Origin: Streptococcus cristatus
GTDB lineage: Bacteria > Bacillota > Bacilli > Lactobacillales > Streptococcaceae
Reading direction: 5' to 3'
NCBI RefSeq assembly: GCF_001578775.1
Contig: NZ_KQ969062.1
Location: forward strand, 822,203-883,279
DNA length: 61,077 bases
The first letter of the stretch is position 1. Each line of letters opens with the position of its first letter. The translations under genes and the position numbers were made by a program. Below the pieces are notes generated by a model, which was given only the letters and a program-made list of their open reading frames with translations, did not search any database and was not told the origin of the DNA. Shown here piece by piece: positions 1 to 7,485 of this stretch.

Positions 1-2
1 GC

Positions 3-362
3 TACAATGAGCGGGAGATGACCCTGCAAGGAGAAAAGTCTGGTGTGGTCTTTAAAGTCGGTCAGCAGATTCGTATCAAGCTGGTCCGAGCGGATAAGGC
101 TACGGGCGAGATTGACTTTGAATACCTGCCTAGTGAATTTGACCTGGTAGAAAAGACTGGCAAGAGTGGCAGAGGCAGGTCAGGCAGAAAGAGACGCCGT
201 GAGGATGACAAGCGCAGCCATTCTTCCAAAGAAAAAGGCTACGGAGATAAGAAAGATAAGAAGTCCAAGAAAGGCAAGAGCCAGAAGGCATTTTACAAGG
301 AACTAGTCAAGAAAGGAGCCAAGCATGGCAAAGGGAGAAGGAAAGGTCGTCGCGCAAAATAA
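3..362 (+). CDS. rnr: Ribonuclease R, C-terminal part (5' end outside the window)
   Basis: Only the last ~119 codons are present and the frame is open from the window edge. The visible part holds the end of an S1 RNA-binding domain (residues reading [14 protein letters not shown], then the GQQIRIKLV strand) followed by a Lys/Arg/Ser/Gly-rich basic tail of about 60 residues, typical of streptococcal RNase R. RNase R is a 3'-5' exoribonuclease that degrades structured RNA and works with SmpB-tmRNA in clearing stalled mRNAs. smpB starts inside this gene (38-nt overlap, +1 frame), so the two are translationally linked. The catalytic RNB domain lies upstream and cannot be checked. Confidence 0.93.
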   Translation, partial: YNEREMTLQGEKSGVVFKVGQQIRIKLVRADKATGEIDFEYLPSEFDLVEKTGKSGRGRSGRKRRREDDKRSHSSKEKGYGDKKDKKSKKGKSQKAFYKELVKKGAKHGKGRRKGRRAK

Positions 363-792
363 AAAGGCCAGACACGACTACACCATCGTAGATACCATCG
401 AGGCCGGCATGGTACTGACTGGGACAGAAATCAAGAGTGTCCGTGCCGCCCGCATCAATCTAAAAGACGGCTTTGCCCAGATCAAGAACGGTGAGGCCTG
501 GCTCAGCAATGTCCATATCGCGCCTTATGAAGAGGGCAATATTTGGAACCAAGAGCCTGAGCGTCGTAGAAAGCTGCTGCTGCATAAGAAGCAGATCCAA
601 AAGCTGGAGCAGGAGACCAAGGGAACCGGAATGACGCTGGTGCCGCTCAAGGTCTATCTCAAGGACGGCTATGCCAAGCTGCTTCTGGGCCTAGCCAAAG
701 GGAAGCACGACTATGACAAGCGCGAGTCCATCAAACGCCGCGAGCAAAACCGCGACATCGCAAGACAAATGAAGAACTTTAATACAAGATGA
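325..792 (+). CDS. smpB: SmpB, tmRNA-binding protein
   Basis: A 155-aa protein of normal family length. It binds tmRNA and delivers it to stalled ribosomes (trans-translation). Family features visible are the N-terminal [13 protein letters not shown], the [21 protein letters not shown] core and the basic tail [19 protein letters not shown] that enters the mRNA channel. The start is supported by AAAGGAG at about 311-317, inside rnr. A hairpin terminator directly overlaps the stop codon. Its last 81 bases (715-795) are repeated at 1975-2055 with two synonymous differences, so the present 3' end may have been rebuilt by an integration event; the protein itself is complete. Confidence 0.97.
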   Translation: MAKGEGKVVAQNKKARHDYTIVDTIEAGMVLTGTEIKSVRAARINLKDGFAQIKNGEAWLSNVHIAPYEEGNIWNQEPERRRKLLLHKKQIQKLEQETKGTGMTLVPLKVYLKDGYAKLLLGLAKGKHDYDKRESIKRREQNRDIARQMKNFNTR

Positions 793-795
793 AAG
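715..795 (+). repeat. Direct repeat copy 1: smpB 3' end (possible att site)
   Basis: The last 81 bases of smpB, including its stop codon and 3 bases beyond, recur at 1975-2055 at an offset of exactly 1260 bases. The two differences (C/T at 750/2010 and A/G at 768/2028) are both synonymous in the SmpB frame. This is the pattern left when an element integrates at a gene's 3' end and supplies a replacement 3' end. Confidence 0.9.
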
Positions 796-816
796 ACTGG
801 GTGACCGGTCTTTTTT
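792..816 (+). terminator. Terminator of rnr-smpB
   Basis: A stem of about 9 bp (AAAGACTGG with CCGGTCTTT, including one T-G pair) around a GTGA loop, followed by a T run. It begins at the smpB stop codon. Confidence 0.75.
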
Positions 817-842
817 AGTATTCAACTGTGACCATGGATTTA

Positions 843-851
843 TGTTATAAT
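843..851 (+). promoter_or_regulatory. Extended -10 promoter for the inserted gene
   Basis: TGTTATAAT (TGn plus TATAAT) lies about 120 bases before the ATG at 969. No good -35 is visible; TTCAAC at 821-826 is spaced too far (19). Confidence 0.45.
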
Positions 852-968
852 GAGAAGGAACGGGTTTGAGGATGACCACTTTTGGTGAATGATTGATGAA
901 AAAAGCGGAATGACTCCAAGGACTATCAAAATAAATGGCTAGATGAATTAAAAAGTGGTGGTAAGCAA

Positions 969-1931
969 ATGAAACTCAATAAAAAATTTTTCATATTTCT
1001 TGGAGGACTTCTTCTAGCTTTAGTAGTTTTCTTTACTTTTTTTCTAGGTGGGAAGAAGAAAGAATATGCTAAGAGTGAATATTGTGTTGAAGGAATACAG
1101 CTATTTAATAAAGATAAATATGTTTTGGTTGGCAGTAAAGAAAATGATTCTTTTCGCTATAGTCAAAATTATATAACGGATTTTAAATACAACAGTTTGG
1201 ATGAATATGACAGTGTAAGTTCATCTAAAGTAAATAAAGAGGAATATTTCAAAATCAAGATTTATGATTTACACGATTCCACCAAAATAACTAGCAAAGA
1301 AGTCGATATCTATAGTTTGTTAGGACGAGAGAATACATATAGGCTCAAGCAGATTCAGGAGCAGTTCTCAAAGGATGGAAAAGAGTATTTATCTTTTAGC
1401 ATGTATTCGAACGAAGGCGGTAAGATAGAAAAAACTATATACGTAATTCTGTCGTTGGATACGGGAAAAATCGAAAAGAAGATGTCAGAAAATGAGTTCA
1501 ATGAATTTTTAAGTAAAGAGGATATCACAATTTTTCCTGTGGAGGCTTCTTCGCCTATGGCTACCAATTGGAAAAAAGGAGGTATAGAGAGTCAGATTAG
1601 TTCTTCAACATCAAATTATCACTTAGGATATGGACCAGGTTACTTAGTAGCTTCTTATGATAAAGGTAATTTAGAACTTTCAGGTACTAATTTTGCAAAA
1701 CTTTATCCAGAAATTGGGACAAATATAAAAGAAGGCAATAAAATTTATTTCCGTCCTAATCAGTATAATGAAGAAGAATGGTTTAATGATTTAATTCATT
1801 GGTTTGCTCCCGAAGGTCAGGATGTAATGGAACTTTATGCCACAGATGAAACAACTGGAGAGAAAACACAGATTCGATCTTTTAGTGATTTCAAGCAATG
1901 GATCGAAAACCATCCACAAAAAGAAAACTAG
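969..1931 (+). CDS. Membrane-anchored extracellular protein of unknown function (inserted gene)
   Basis: A 320-aa protein that I do not recognise. Residues 5-27 form one strongly hydrophobic segment after KLNKK, followed by GGKKKEY, which predicts an N-terminal membrane anchor with the remaining ~290 residues outside the cell. The single Cys (about residue 39) is not in a lipobox. The body is Lys/Glu/Ser/Tyr-rich and mixed in character. The gene lies between two copies of the smpB 3' end and is clearly more AT-rich than smpB or tehB, so it looks like cargo of a small acquired element. The frame is open for ~25 codons upstream of the ATG, which may be the fossil of a longer or fused ORF. The start at 969 is preceded by GGTGG at some distance and is not certain. 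Confidence 0.7.
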   Translation: MKLNKKFFIFLGGLLLALVVFFTFFLGGKKKEYAKSEYCVEGIQLFNKDKYVLVGSKENDSFRYSQNYITDFKYNSLDEYDSVSSSKVNKEEYFKIKIYDLHDSTKITSKEVDIYSLLGRENTYRLKQIQEQFSKDGKEYLSFSMYSNEGGKIEKTIYVILSLDTGKIEKKMSENEFNEFLSKEDITIFPVEASSPMATNWKKGGIESQISSSTSNYHLGYGPGYLVASYDKGNLELSGTNFAKLYPEIGTNIKEGNKIYFRPNQYNEEEWFNDLIHWFAPEGQDVMELYATDETTGEKTQIRSFSDFKQWIENHPQKEN

Positions 1932-1974
1932 AGTCTACAGGAAAACGATAAAACTACTGACAAATAACTCTTGC

Positions 1975-2055
1975 GACAAGCGCGAGTCCATCAAACGCCG
2001 CGAGCAAAATCGCGACATCGCAAGACAGATGAAGAACTTTAATACAAGATGAAAG
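1975..2055 (+). repeat. Direct repeat copy 2: displaced smpB 3' end
   Basis: The second copy of the 81-bp smpB 3' end (see 715-795). It is in frame with a short ORF but has no upstream smpB, so it is a non-functional fragment that probably marks the original chromosomal 3' end of smpB. Confidence 0.9.
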
Positions 2056-2125
2056 CTCTTCAGAACAAGCCGTCGTATAAGATGCAGGGATATAGTTTAG
2101 GAAATAAAACTTAATGTATGATATG

Positions 2126-2162
2126 AGCAAGAATTGACTACTGAATCATTTCTTGCTTTTTT
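2126..2162 (+). terminator. Terminator downstream of the smpB fragment
   Basis: AGCAAGAA pairs with TTCTTGCT across a 16-base loop and is followed by a T run. It may be the original terminator of smpB before the insertion. Confidence 0.7.
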
Positions 2163-2190
2163 GATAGTGATACCTTGAATACCTTAGCAC

Positions 2191-2219
2191 TTGTCAAGTC
2201 TGGCTTTTTCGAGTATGAT
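2191..2219 (+). promoter_or_regulatory. tehB promoter
   Basis: TTGTCA, 17 bases, TATGAT; 48 bases before the tehB start. Confidence 0.55.
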
Positions 2220-2267
2220 AAAGACAGTTAAAATTTTGAAATTTGGCTTTCAGAGAAAGGATTTTTT

Positions 2268-3131
2268 ATGACAGAAAAATTGCTAGCTTATAAACGCATG
2301 CCAGTGTGGACAGCTGAGACCATGCCCGAATTGGTCAAGAACAAGCACAATACCAAAGAGGGAACTTGGGGCAAAATCACTGTTCTCAAGGGACGCCTTA
2401 AGTTTGTTGAGATATCAGAGGAAGGTGAGGAGCTGGCTGAGCACATCTTTGAAGCTGGTCAGGACAATCCTTTTGCCCAGCCCCAAGCTTGGCATCGGGT
2501 CGAAGCCTTGACAGATGATTTGGAGTGGTATTTGGAGTTTTACTGTCGGCCTGAGGATTACTTCCCTAAGAAATACGGCAGCAATCCAGTGCACTCAGAG
2601 GTTTTGGAAGCCATGCAAACAGTCCGACCAGGACGGGCATTAGATCTAGGCTGTGGTCAAGGCCGCAATGCTCTCTTTCTAGCTAAGCAGGGCTTTGAAG
2701 TAACGGCCGTAGATCAGAATGAGCTGGCACTGGAGATTTTACGTAGCATTGTCGAGCAGGAGGATTTAGATCTGCCAGTGGGTAGCTACGATATCAACTC
2801 AGCTAGTCTGACTCAGACTTATGACTTGATCGTCTCTACCGTTGTTCTGATGTTCCTGCAGGCAGAGCGGATTCCAGATATTATCCGCAATATGCAAGAG
2901 CATACAGCGCTTGGTGGCTACAATCTCATCGTCTGTGCTATGGATACAGAGGACTTCCCTTGCTCTGTTCCCTTCCCATTTACTTTTAAGGAAGGGGAGC
3001 TTGCCGAGTATTACAAGGGCTGGGAGCTGGTCAAGTACAATGAAAATCCTGGCCACCTCCATCGCCGTGATGAAAACGGCAATCGAATTCAGCTCCGCTT
3101 TGCGACGATGTTAGCTAAAAAAGTGAGATAA
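2268..3131 (+). CDS. tehB: TehB-type SAM-dependent methyltransferase
   Basis: 287 aa in two parts. Residues ~1-100 resemble the cupin-like N-terminal domain (DUF1971/TehB N) found in long streptococcal TehB proteins. Residues ~105-285 are a class I methyltransferase with SAM motif I LDLGCGQGRN at 125-134 and an acidic residue ending the next strand (TAVDQN). In the family it methylates tellurite and selenite with S-adenosylmethionine and confers tellurite resistance; the natural substrate in streptococci is not known. It starts with AGAAAGGA upstream. It is the usual neighbour of smpB in streptococci, which is why the 1.26-kb segment before it stands out as an insertion. Confidence 0.9.
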   Translation: MTEKLLAYKRMPVWTAETMPELVKNKHNTKEGTWGKITVLKGRLKFVEISEEGEELAEHIFEAGQDNPFAQPQAWHRVEALTDDLEWYLEFYCRPEDYFPKKYGSNPVHSEVLEAMQTVRPGRALDLGCGQGRNALFLAKQGFEVTAVDQNELALEILRSIVEQEDLDLPVGSYDINSASLTQTYDLIVSTVVLMFLQAERIPDIIRNMQEHTALGGYNLIVCAMDTEDFPCSVPFPFTFKEGELAEYYKGWELVKYNENPGHLHRRDENGNRIQLRFATMLAKKVR

Positions 3132-3222
3132 ATTCTTTGAGCTCAAGTCGGCTCTGCTAAAATCTCTAGTGAATTGCTTATAAAGATTTTATAGCAGGCT
3201 GTTTTCCGATAAGATAAAAAAT

Positions 3223-3259
3223 AATAGCCTTTCCTCAAATAAGATGGGGCTATTTTTTT
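3223..3259 (+). terminator. tehB terminator
   Basis: AATAGCC pairs with GGCTATT and is followed by seven Ts. The 3132-3452 gap otherwise holds the promoter and cre site of the next gene. Confidence 0.7.
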
Positions 3260-3327
3260 GTTTATCTGCTCTGATTTAAGAAAAAGTAGAGGAAATATAG
3301 ATTAGATAAAAAATATACACAATTTTG

Positions 3328-3365
3328 TGTAAACGCTTGCAAAAAGTTTGGAAAGAGAGTATACT
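3328..3365 (+). promoter_or_regulatory. Promoter with CcpA (cre) site for the C69 dipeptidase gene
   Basis: TTGCAA (3337-3342), 17 bases, TATACT (3360-3365). A cre-like 14-mer, TGTAAACGCTTGCA at 3328-3341, overlaps the -35 and matches the core consensus TGNAANCGNWNNCW. This position predicts repression by CcpA in good carbon sources. Confidence 0.7.
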
Positions 3366-3452
3366 AAAGTAGGAATGTTAAGGTATTACGGTTTATGTTG
3401 TTTAGACTGGGAGTTGATTCCAGCCCCGCAGATAGTCAAAAGGAGATAGACT

Positions 3453-5159
3453 ATGAAGAAAATACTGCTCAGACTAATGTTCCTTGCAATGTTAGTTGCT
3501 CTTTTGCCTGTTCATGTGGCACAAGCGTGTTCTGCTTTTATTGTCGGTAAAGACCTGACAGCAGATGGCTCTACTCTATTTGGTCGGACAGAGGACTATC
3601 CCTACGCCCCTGACGGTGGTCGGCACAATCAAAACTATGTAGTTGTGCCAGCTAAGACCTATAAAGATGGCGATAAGATAGAAGATGAGTCAAATGGCTT
3701 TACCTATCCGCATTTGGCGAATGAAATGAAATACACAGCTGTCTACGACTCTGATCGTGACAACGGAAGTAACGGAAACTTCGCTGCGCATGGCTTTAAT
3801 GAACTTGGTGTAGCTATGACAGCGACCGTTTCAGCAACACCAAACGATAAAGTGTTAAAAGAAGATCCACTTGTAAAAGATGGTCTTCCAGAAGCATCAT
3901 TAGTTGACCTTGCTTTGCCTCGTGCAAAAACAGCACGTGAAGTTATTGAGACAGTTGCGAAAGTTCTGGACGAAAAAGGATCAGCAGAAGGAAATATCAT
4001 CGTTGCAGCAGATAAGAATGAGCTGTGGTACATGGAAATCCTGTCTGGTCACCAATACGTAGCCATCAAATTCCCAACGAATAAGTATGCTGTCTTTGCG
4101 AACACTTACTATCTTGGTCATGTTGACTTGAACGATAAGGAAAATGTCATTGCTTCTAAAAATGTGGAAGAAGTAGCTAAAAAAGCAGACAACTATAAGA
4201 CCGACAAAGATGGCAACTTTATGATTGCTAAGTCTTATGGACCTGATAAATATATGGAACGTAACCGTTCTCGGACCTACGCAGGTATCAAGTGGATGGA
4301 TCCACAAGCAAAAGTGAATTATGACGATGAAGCTTTTGATCTCTTGCGCGAACCAACTGATCCAAATAAGAAATACACGGTTCATGATGTGATCGCGGAA
4401 CAAAGAAATCGTTTTGAACACTTGCCAGAATATAAAGCAGATGACTTAGTTGAAGTCGGTAAGAAGATCGATGGCAATGTCTACAAATATGCGCTAGGTA
4501 ACGAAAACGTAATCGACGCCCACGTTTATCAAATCAAACCAAACCTACCAACTGCCTTTGGCGGTGTTATGTGGCTGGGTCTGGCACAAAGTCGCAACAC
4601 ACCATATGTACCATTCTATGGTAATGTAGAAGATACTTACGAAGCTTTCAAGAACCGTTCTACTAAATATGACGGAAAATCTTGGTATTGGACTGTTTGG
4701 CATATTGACCAAATGGTTATGAAATATCCAGAAATCTTTGGTAACAGCATCCAAGAAAAATGGAAAGCAAAAGAAGCTGAATGGGATAAAGAACAAACCG
4801 AACGCGATGCCAAATATGCAAACTACACAGATGAACAAGCCAAAGCCGCTGGACCAGAAGTGACTAAGGAAGCCTTGGAACGCTCAGAAAAAATCTTTAA
4901 GGAAATCAAAGCAGTTGAAGCAGAGATGGAAGAAAAGATTAAGAAGGAAAAAGGTAAAGATGCAGATCTTGTCTATACAGGCTATAACAAAGCAAACCTC
5001 CTGGCTGAAGCAGAAAAAGGAAAATCAGAGAACAAAGCTAGCGATACGAAGAAAGATAGCTCAAGTCAAACTACTTGGATTGTCATCGGCGTATTGGTTG
5101 TTCTAGTTGCTGGATTCTTCGGATACAAACAATTTAATAAGAAGAAGGAGGAAGAATAA
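3453..5159 (+). CDS. Secreted, membrane-anchored C69-family dipeptidase
   Basis: 568 aa. Residues 1-25 are a signal peptide ending AQA, and cleavage there exposes Cys26 (CSAFIVGK), the N-terminal nucleophile of peptidase family C69 (PepD type, Ntn-hydrolase fold). In this gene, therefore, secretion itself would activate the enzyme. The catalytic domain follows, with GRTEDYPY and NANTYYLGHV-type segments, to about residue 440. A Lys/Glu-rich charged, coiled-coil-like stretch (~430-530) leads to a C-terminal membrane helix (~542-560) and a basic tail, so the enzyme is probably tethered at the surface. Family members cleave dipeptides, consistent with amino-acid acquisition. It is monocistronic, with AAAGGAG before the ATG, a cre site at its promoter and a terminator after it. 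Confidence 0.88.
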   Translation: MKKILLRLMFLAMLVALLPVHVAQACSAFIVGKDLTADGSTLFGRTEDYPYAPDGGRHNQNYVVVPAKTYKDGDKIEDESNGFTYPHLANEMKYTAVYDSDRDNGSNGNFAAHGFNELGVAMTATVSATPNDKVLKEDPLVKDGLPEASLVDLALPRAKTAREVIETVAKVLDEKGSAEGNIIVAADKNELWYMEILSGHQYVAIKFPTNKYAVFANTYYLGHVDLNDKENVIASKNVEEVAKKADNYKTDKDGNFMIAKSYGPDKYMERNRSRTYAGIKWMDPQAKVNYDDEAFDLLREPTDPNKKYTVHDVIAEQRNRFEHLPEYKADDLVEVGKKIDGNVYKYALGNENVIDAHVYQIKPNLPTAFGGVMWLGLAQSRNTPYVPFYGNVEDTYEAFKNRSTKYDGKSWYWTVWHIDQMVMKYPEIFGNSIQEKWKAKEAEWDKEQTERDAKYANYTDEQAKAAGPEVTKEALERSEKIFKEIKAVEAEMEEKIKKEKGKDADLVYTGYNKANLLAEAEKGKSENKASDTKKDSSSQTTWIVIGVLVVLVAGFFGYKQFNKKKEEE

Positions 5160-5170
5160 ATTTTGAAAGA

Positions 5171-5203
5171 AAAGCTAGAAGTTTAAGACTTCTGGCTTTT
5201 TTT
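5171..5203 (+). terminator. Terminator of the C69 dipeptidase gene
   Basis: An 11-bp stem (AAAGCTAGAAG with CTTCTGGCTTT, one T-G pair), a 7-base loop and a T run. Confidence 0.85.
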
Positions 5204-5293
5204 CTCTTTCTAAGACAATAAACCTATATCCTAAAATACTTAGTAAGGGGATGAGGATAGAAGATTAGAATTGTCAAAAAACTAGGCTTCATC

Positions 5294-5322
5294 TTGCTTT
5301 TAGCGGTAAATTGCTATAAAAT
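5294..5322 (+). promoter_or_regulatory. Promoter of the U32 gene
   Basis: TTGCTT, 17 bases, TAAAAT (a TATAAA at 5315 is the alternative -10). Confidence 0.45.
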
Positions 5323-5369
5323 AGATAGGGTTAAACATCAATACTTTTATATTGCAAATAGGAGAAAAG

Positions 5370-6656
5370 ATGACAAAAAAATTAAAACGTCCAGAGGTGC
5401 TTTCACCAGCTGGTACGTTAGAAAAGTTAAAAGTAGCTGTTCGCTATGGGGCAGATGCTGTTTTTATTGGTGGTCAAGCCTATGGTTTGCGCAGCCGTGC
5501 GGGGAACTTCACTTTTGAGCAAATGGAAGAAGGTGTCCAATTTGCGGCTGAGCATGGTGCCAAGGTCTATGTAGCGGCCAATATGGTCATGCACGAAGGA
5601 AACGAAGCAGGTGCTGGAGAATGGTTCCGTCGTTTGCGGGATATCGGGATTGCGGCTGTTATTGTTTCTGACCCAGCCTTGATTGCGATTGCAGCTTCTG
5701 AAGCACCTGGTCTGGAGATTCATTTGTCAACTCAGGCTAGTGCAACCAACTATGAGACGCTTGAGTTTTGGAAAAATCTTGGTTTGACACGGGTCGTTTT
5801 GGCACGTGAGGTTTCCATGGCTGAGCTAGCTGAGATTCGCAAGCGTACCGATGTAGAAATCGAAGCCTTCGTTCATGGAGCGATGTGTATTTCTTACTCT
5901 GGCCGTTGTACCCTTTCCAATCACATGAGTATGCGTGATGCCAACCGTGGCGGTTGTTCGCAATCTTGTCGTTGGAAATATGATTTGTACGACATGCCTT
6001 TCGGTCAAGAACGCAAGAGTTTGAAGGGGGAAATTCCAGAAGAATTTTCTATGTCAGCTGTTGATATGTCAATGATTGACCGTATTCCTGATATGATTGA
6101 AAATGGTGTCGATAGTTTGAAAATCGAAGGTCGGATGAAGTCTATTCACTACGTTTCAACGGTGACCAACTGCTACAAAGCAGCTGTGGACGCCTATTTG
6201 GAAAGCCCAGAAAAGTTTGAAGCTATTAAGCAAGATCTAGTAGATGAAATGTGGAAAGTAGCTCAACGTGAGCTGGCAACTGGTTTCTACTACCATACGC
6301 CAACTGAGAATGAGCAGCTTTTTGGAGCCCGTCGTAAGATTCCAGAATACAAATTTGTAGCAGAAGTAGTTGCTTATGATGAGGCTACACAAACTGCGAC
6401 TATTCGCCAGCGGAATGTCATCCATGAAGGCGATCAGGTGGAATTCTATGGACCTGGTTTCCGCCATTTTGAAACCTACATTACTGACCTCCATGATGAA
6501 AAAGGGAATAAGATCGACCGTGCGCCAAACCCAATGGAATTACTGACGATTACAGTTCCGCAGCCAGTCCAACCTGGTGATATGGTCCGTGCCCGCAAGG
6601 AAGGTTTAATCAATTTGTATAAAGAAGATGGCACTAGTGTGACTGTTCGGGCTTAA
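5370..6656 (+). CDS. Peptidase U32 family protein, TrhP-like (tRNA hydroxylation)
   Basis: 428 aa. I chose ATG 5370 rather than an in-frame ATG at 5352 because GGAG (5361-5364) sits at the right distance. Residues 8-30 (PEVLSPAGTLEKLKVAVRYGADAVFIGG) are the U32 N-terminal signature. The region EAFVHGAMCISYSGRC followed by RGGCSQSCRW gives the conserved cysteine cluster. The C-terminal ~80 residues form a separate small beta domain, as in the longer of the two Bacillus/Streptococcus U32 paralogues. Family members TrhP/YrrO are needed for 5-hydroxyuridine at tRNA position 34; older names are collagenase or protease. The shorter paralogue, often adjacent, is not beside it here. Confidence 0.88.
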   Translation: MTKKLKRPEVLSPAGTLEKLKVAVRYGADAVFIGGQAYGLRSRAGNFTFEQMEEGVQFAAEHGAKVYVAANMVMHEGNEAGAGEWFRRLRDIGIAAVIVSDPALIAIAASEAPGLEIHLSTQASATNYETLEFWKNLGLTRVVLAREVSMAELAEIRKRTDVEIEAFVHGAMCISYSGRCTLSNHMSMRDANRGGCSQSCRWKYDLYDMPFGQERKSLKGEIPEEFSMSAVDMSMIDRIPDMIENGVDSLKIEGRMKSIHYVSTVTNCYKAAVDAYLESPEKFEAIKQDLVDEMWKVAQRELATGFYYHTPTENEQLFGARRKIPEYKFVAEVVAYDEATQTATIRQRNVIHEGDQVEFYGPGFRHFETYITDLHDEKGNKIDRAPNPMELLTITVPQPVQPGDMVRARKEGLINLYKEDGTSVTVRA

Positions 6657-6761
6657 TCAGGCGCGAAAATTGGAGCAATGCGCTCATTAAGTAGATATTG
6701 CCTACATGGTGGATACGAATTGATAGCGGAAGTCCTTGTTCTAAAAATTCTGCTATTGCTT

Positions 6762-6811
6762 TTAAAAAATAAAACTCTTCAAATCGCTTTTGATTTGAAG
6801 AGTTATTTTTT
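6762..6811. terminator. Bidirectional terminator
   Basis: A 13-bp perfect stem (AACTCTTCAAATC at 6773-6785 with its complement at 6792-6804) with T runs on both sides. It serves the U32 gene on the plus strand and the small gene at 6803-7144 on the minus strand. Confidence 0.85.
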
Positions 6812-7144
6812 GAATTTGCGGCTTTCGAGCCGAATATCTTTTCTCTGAGCTTCACGGATGTTATTGGGAACTAGACTGATGCGATGGATATCATGTACTC
6901 GGATGATGGTCGTCATACTTTTTTTGAAATTTTTGACAATCAACTGTTGGCGGTCACGGTCATATTTGACAATATCTCCAGTAAAATTCTTATCCAGAAA
7001 AATAACATGGACACCAGAATTTTTCCGCAGAGCCAAGTCAATCGTATGTAGGATATGACTTTTGTCGTCCTCTTCCTTATCTGTTTTTTTATAGTTAATG
7101 AACTCATTCGTCTTTTGTAAAATCATTTCGAGATATTTTTTCAT
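6803..7144 (-). CDS. Small protein of unknown function
   Basis: 113 aa, starting at MKKYLEMILQK. An upstream in-frame ATG at 7159 is rejected because its own codons contain the GGAG that precedes the ATG at 7144 by 9 bases. The N-terminal third is helical and charged (TNEFINYKKTDKEEDDKS). The rest reads as beta strands (VHVIFLDKNFTGDIVKYDRD, then QLIVKNFKKSMTTIIRVHDI), reminiscent of small YolD-like or SH3-barrel proteins, and ends in a very basic tail. There is no membrane segment. It is transcribed away from the ydbC-like gene. I do not recognise a function. Confidence 0.7.
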   Translation of the reverse strand: MKKYLEMILQKTNEFINYKKTDKEEDDKSHILHTIDLALRKNSGVHVIFLDKNFTGDIVKYDRDRQQLIVKNFKKSMTTIIRVHDIHRISLVPNNIREAQRKDIRLESRKFKK

Positions 7145-7210
7145 AGCTAAAATCTCCATAACTTGTTACAATATATTATATAATAAAATAAGTAAAAAAG
7201 TAAAATCTTT

Positions 7211-7218
7211 TACGAATA
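7211..7218 (+). promoter_or_regulatory. Com-box (cin-box) for competence sigma-X
   Basis: TACGAATA, an exact match to the streptococcal ComX/sigma-X promoter core, preceded by a T-rich stretch and 30 bases before the ydbC-like start codon. The same octamer occurs before comEA (44602-44609). Confidence 0.85.
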
Positions 7219-7248
7219 ATGAGATAGAAAGTAGAAAAGAGGTAAAGT

Positions 7249-7464
7249 ATGGCAGATTTTAAATTTGAAATCGAGGAAAAATTGCTCGTTTTATCAGAAA
7301 ATGAAAAAGGTTGGACCAAGGAGCTCAACCGCGTAAGTTTTAACGGGGCGCCTGCCAAGTACGATATTCGCACTTGGAGTCCTGACCACAGCAAGATGGG
7401 CAAGGGAATCACCCTTTCCAATGAAGAATTTCAAGTGCTTTTAGATGCATTTAAAAACGGGTAG
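7249..7464 (+). CDS. YdbC/PC4-like single-stranded DNA-binding protein, competence-induced
   Basis: 71 aa with the PC4-like layout: four beta strands (FKFEIEEKLLVLSE, GWTKELNRVSFNG, KYDIRTWSPD, KGITLS) and a C-terminal helix (NEEFQVLLDAFKNG). PC4/Sub1 folds bind single-stranded DNA as dimers. A sigma-X box lies just upstream, and the gene sits in the same order (this gene, bioY, gor, MacAB-like exporter) as pneumococcal SP_0782 to SP_0787, where SP_0782 is a known late competence gene of this fold. It probably acts on incoming or recombining DNA. RBS GAGG is present. The terminator stem includes its stop codon. Confidence 0.88.
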   Translation: MADFKFEIEEKLLVLSENEKGWTKELNRVSFNGAPAKYDIRTWSPDHSKMGKGITLSNEEFQVLLDAFKNG

Positions 7465-7485
7465 ACTGAAAGTCTATCCGTTTTT
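7453..7485. terminator. Bidirectional terminator between ydbC-like and bioY
   Basis: AAAAACGG-g-TAGACT pairs with AGTCTA-t-CCGTTTTT around a 3-base loop. The convergent genes overlap it. Confidence 0.85.

Noticed and set aside
1837..2052. A 71-codon ORF ending with the SmpB C terminus.
   Set aside because: It overlaps the inserted gene in another frame and only gains its SmpB end from the duplicated fragment; no ribosome site.
3743..4838. Several antisense ORFs of 90-150 codons opposite the dipeptidase gene.
   Set aside because: They mirror the codon pattern of the sense gene, lack ribosome sites and have Cys/Phe/Ile-rich nonsense composition.
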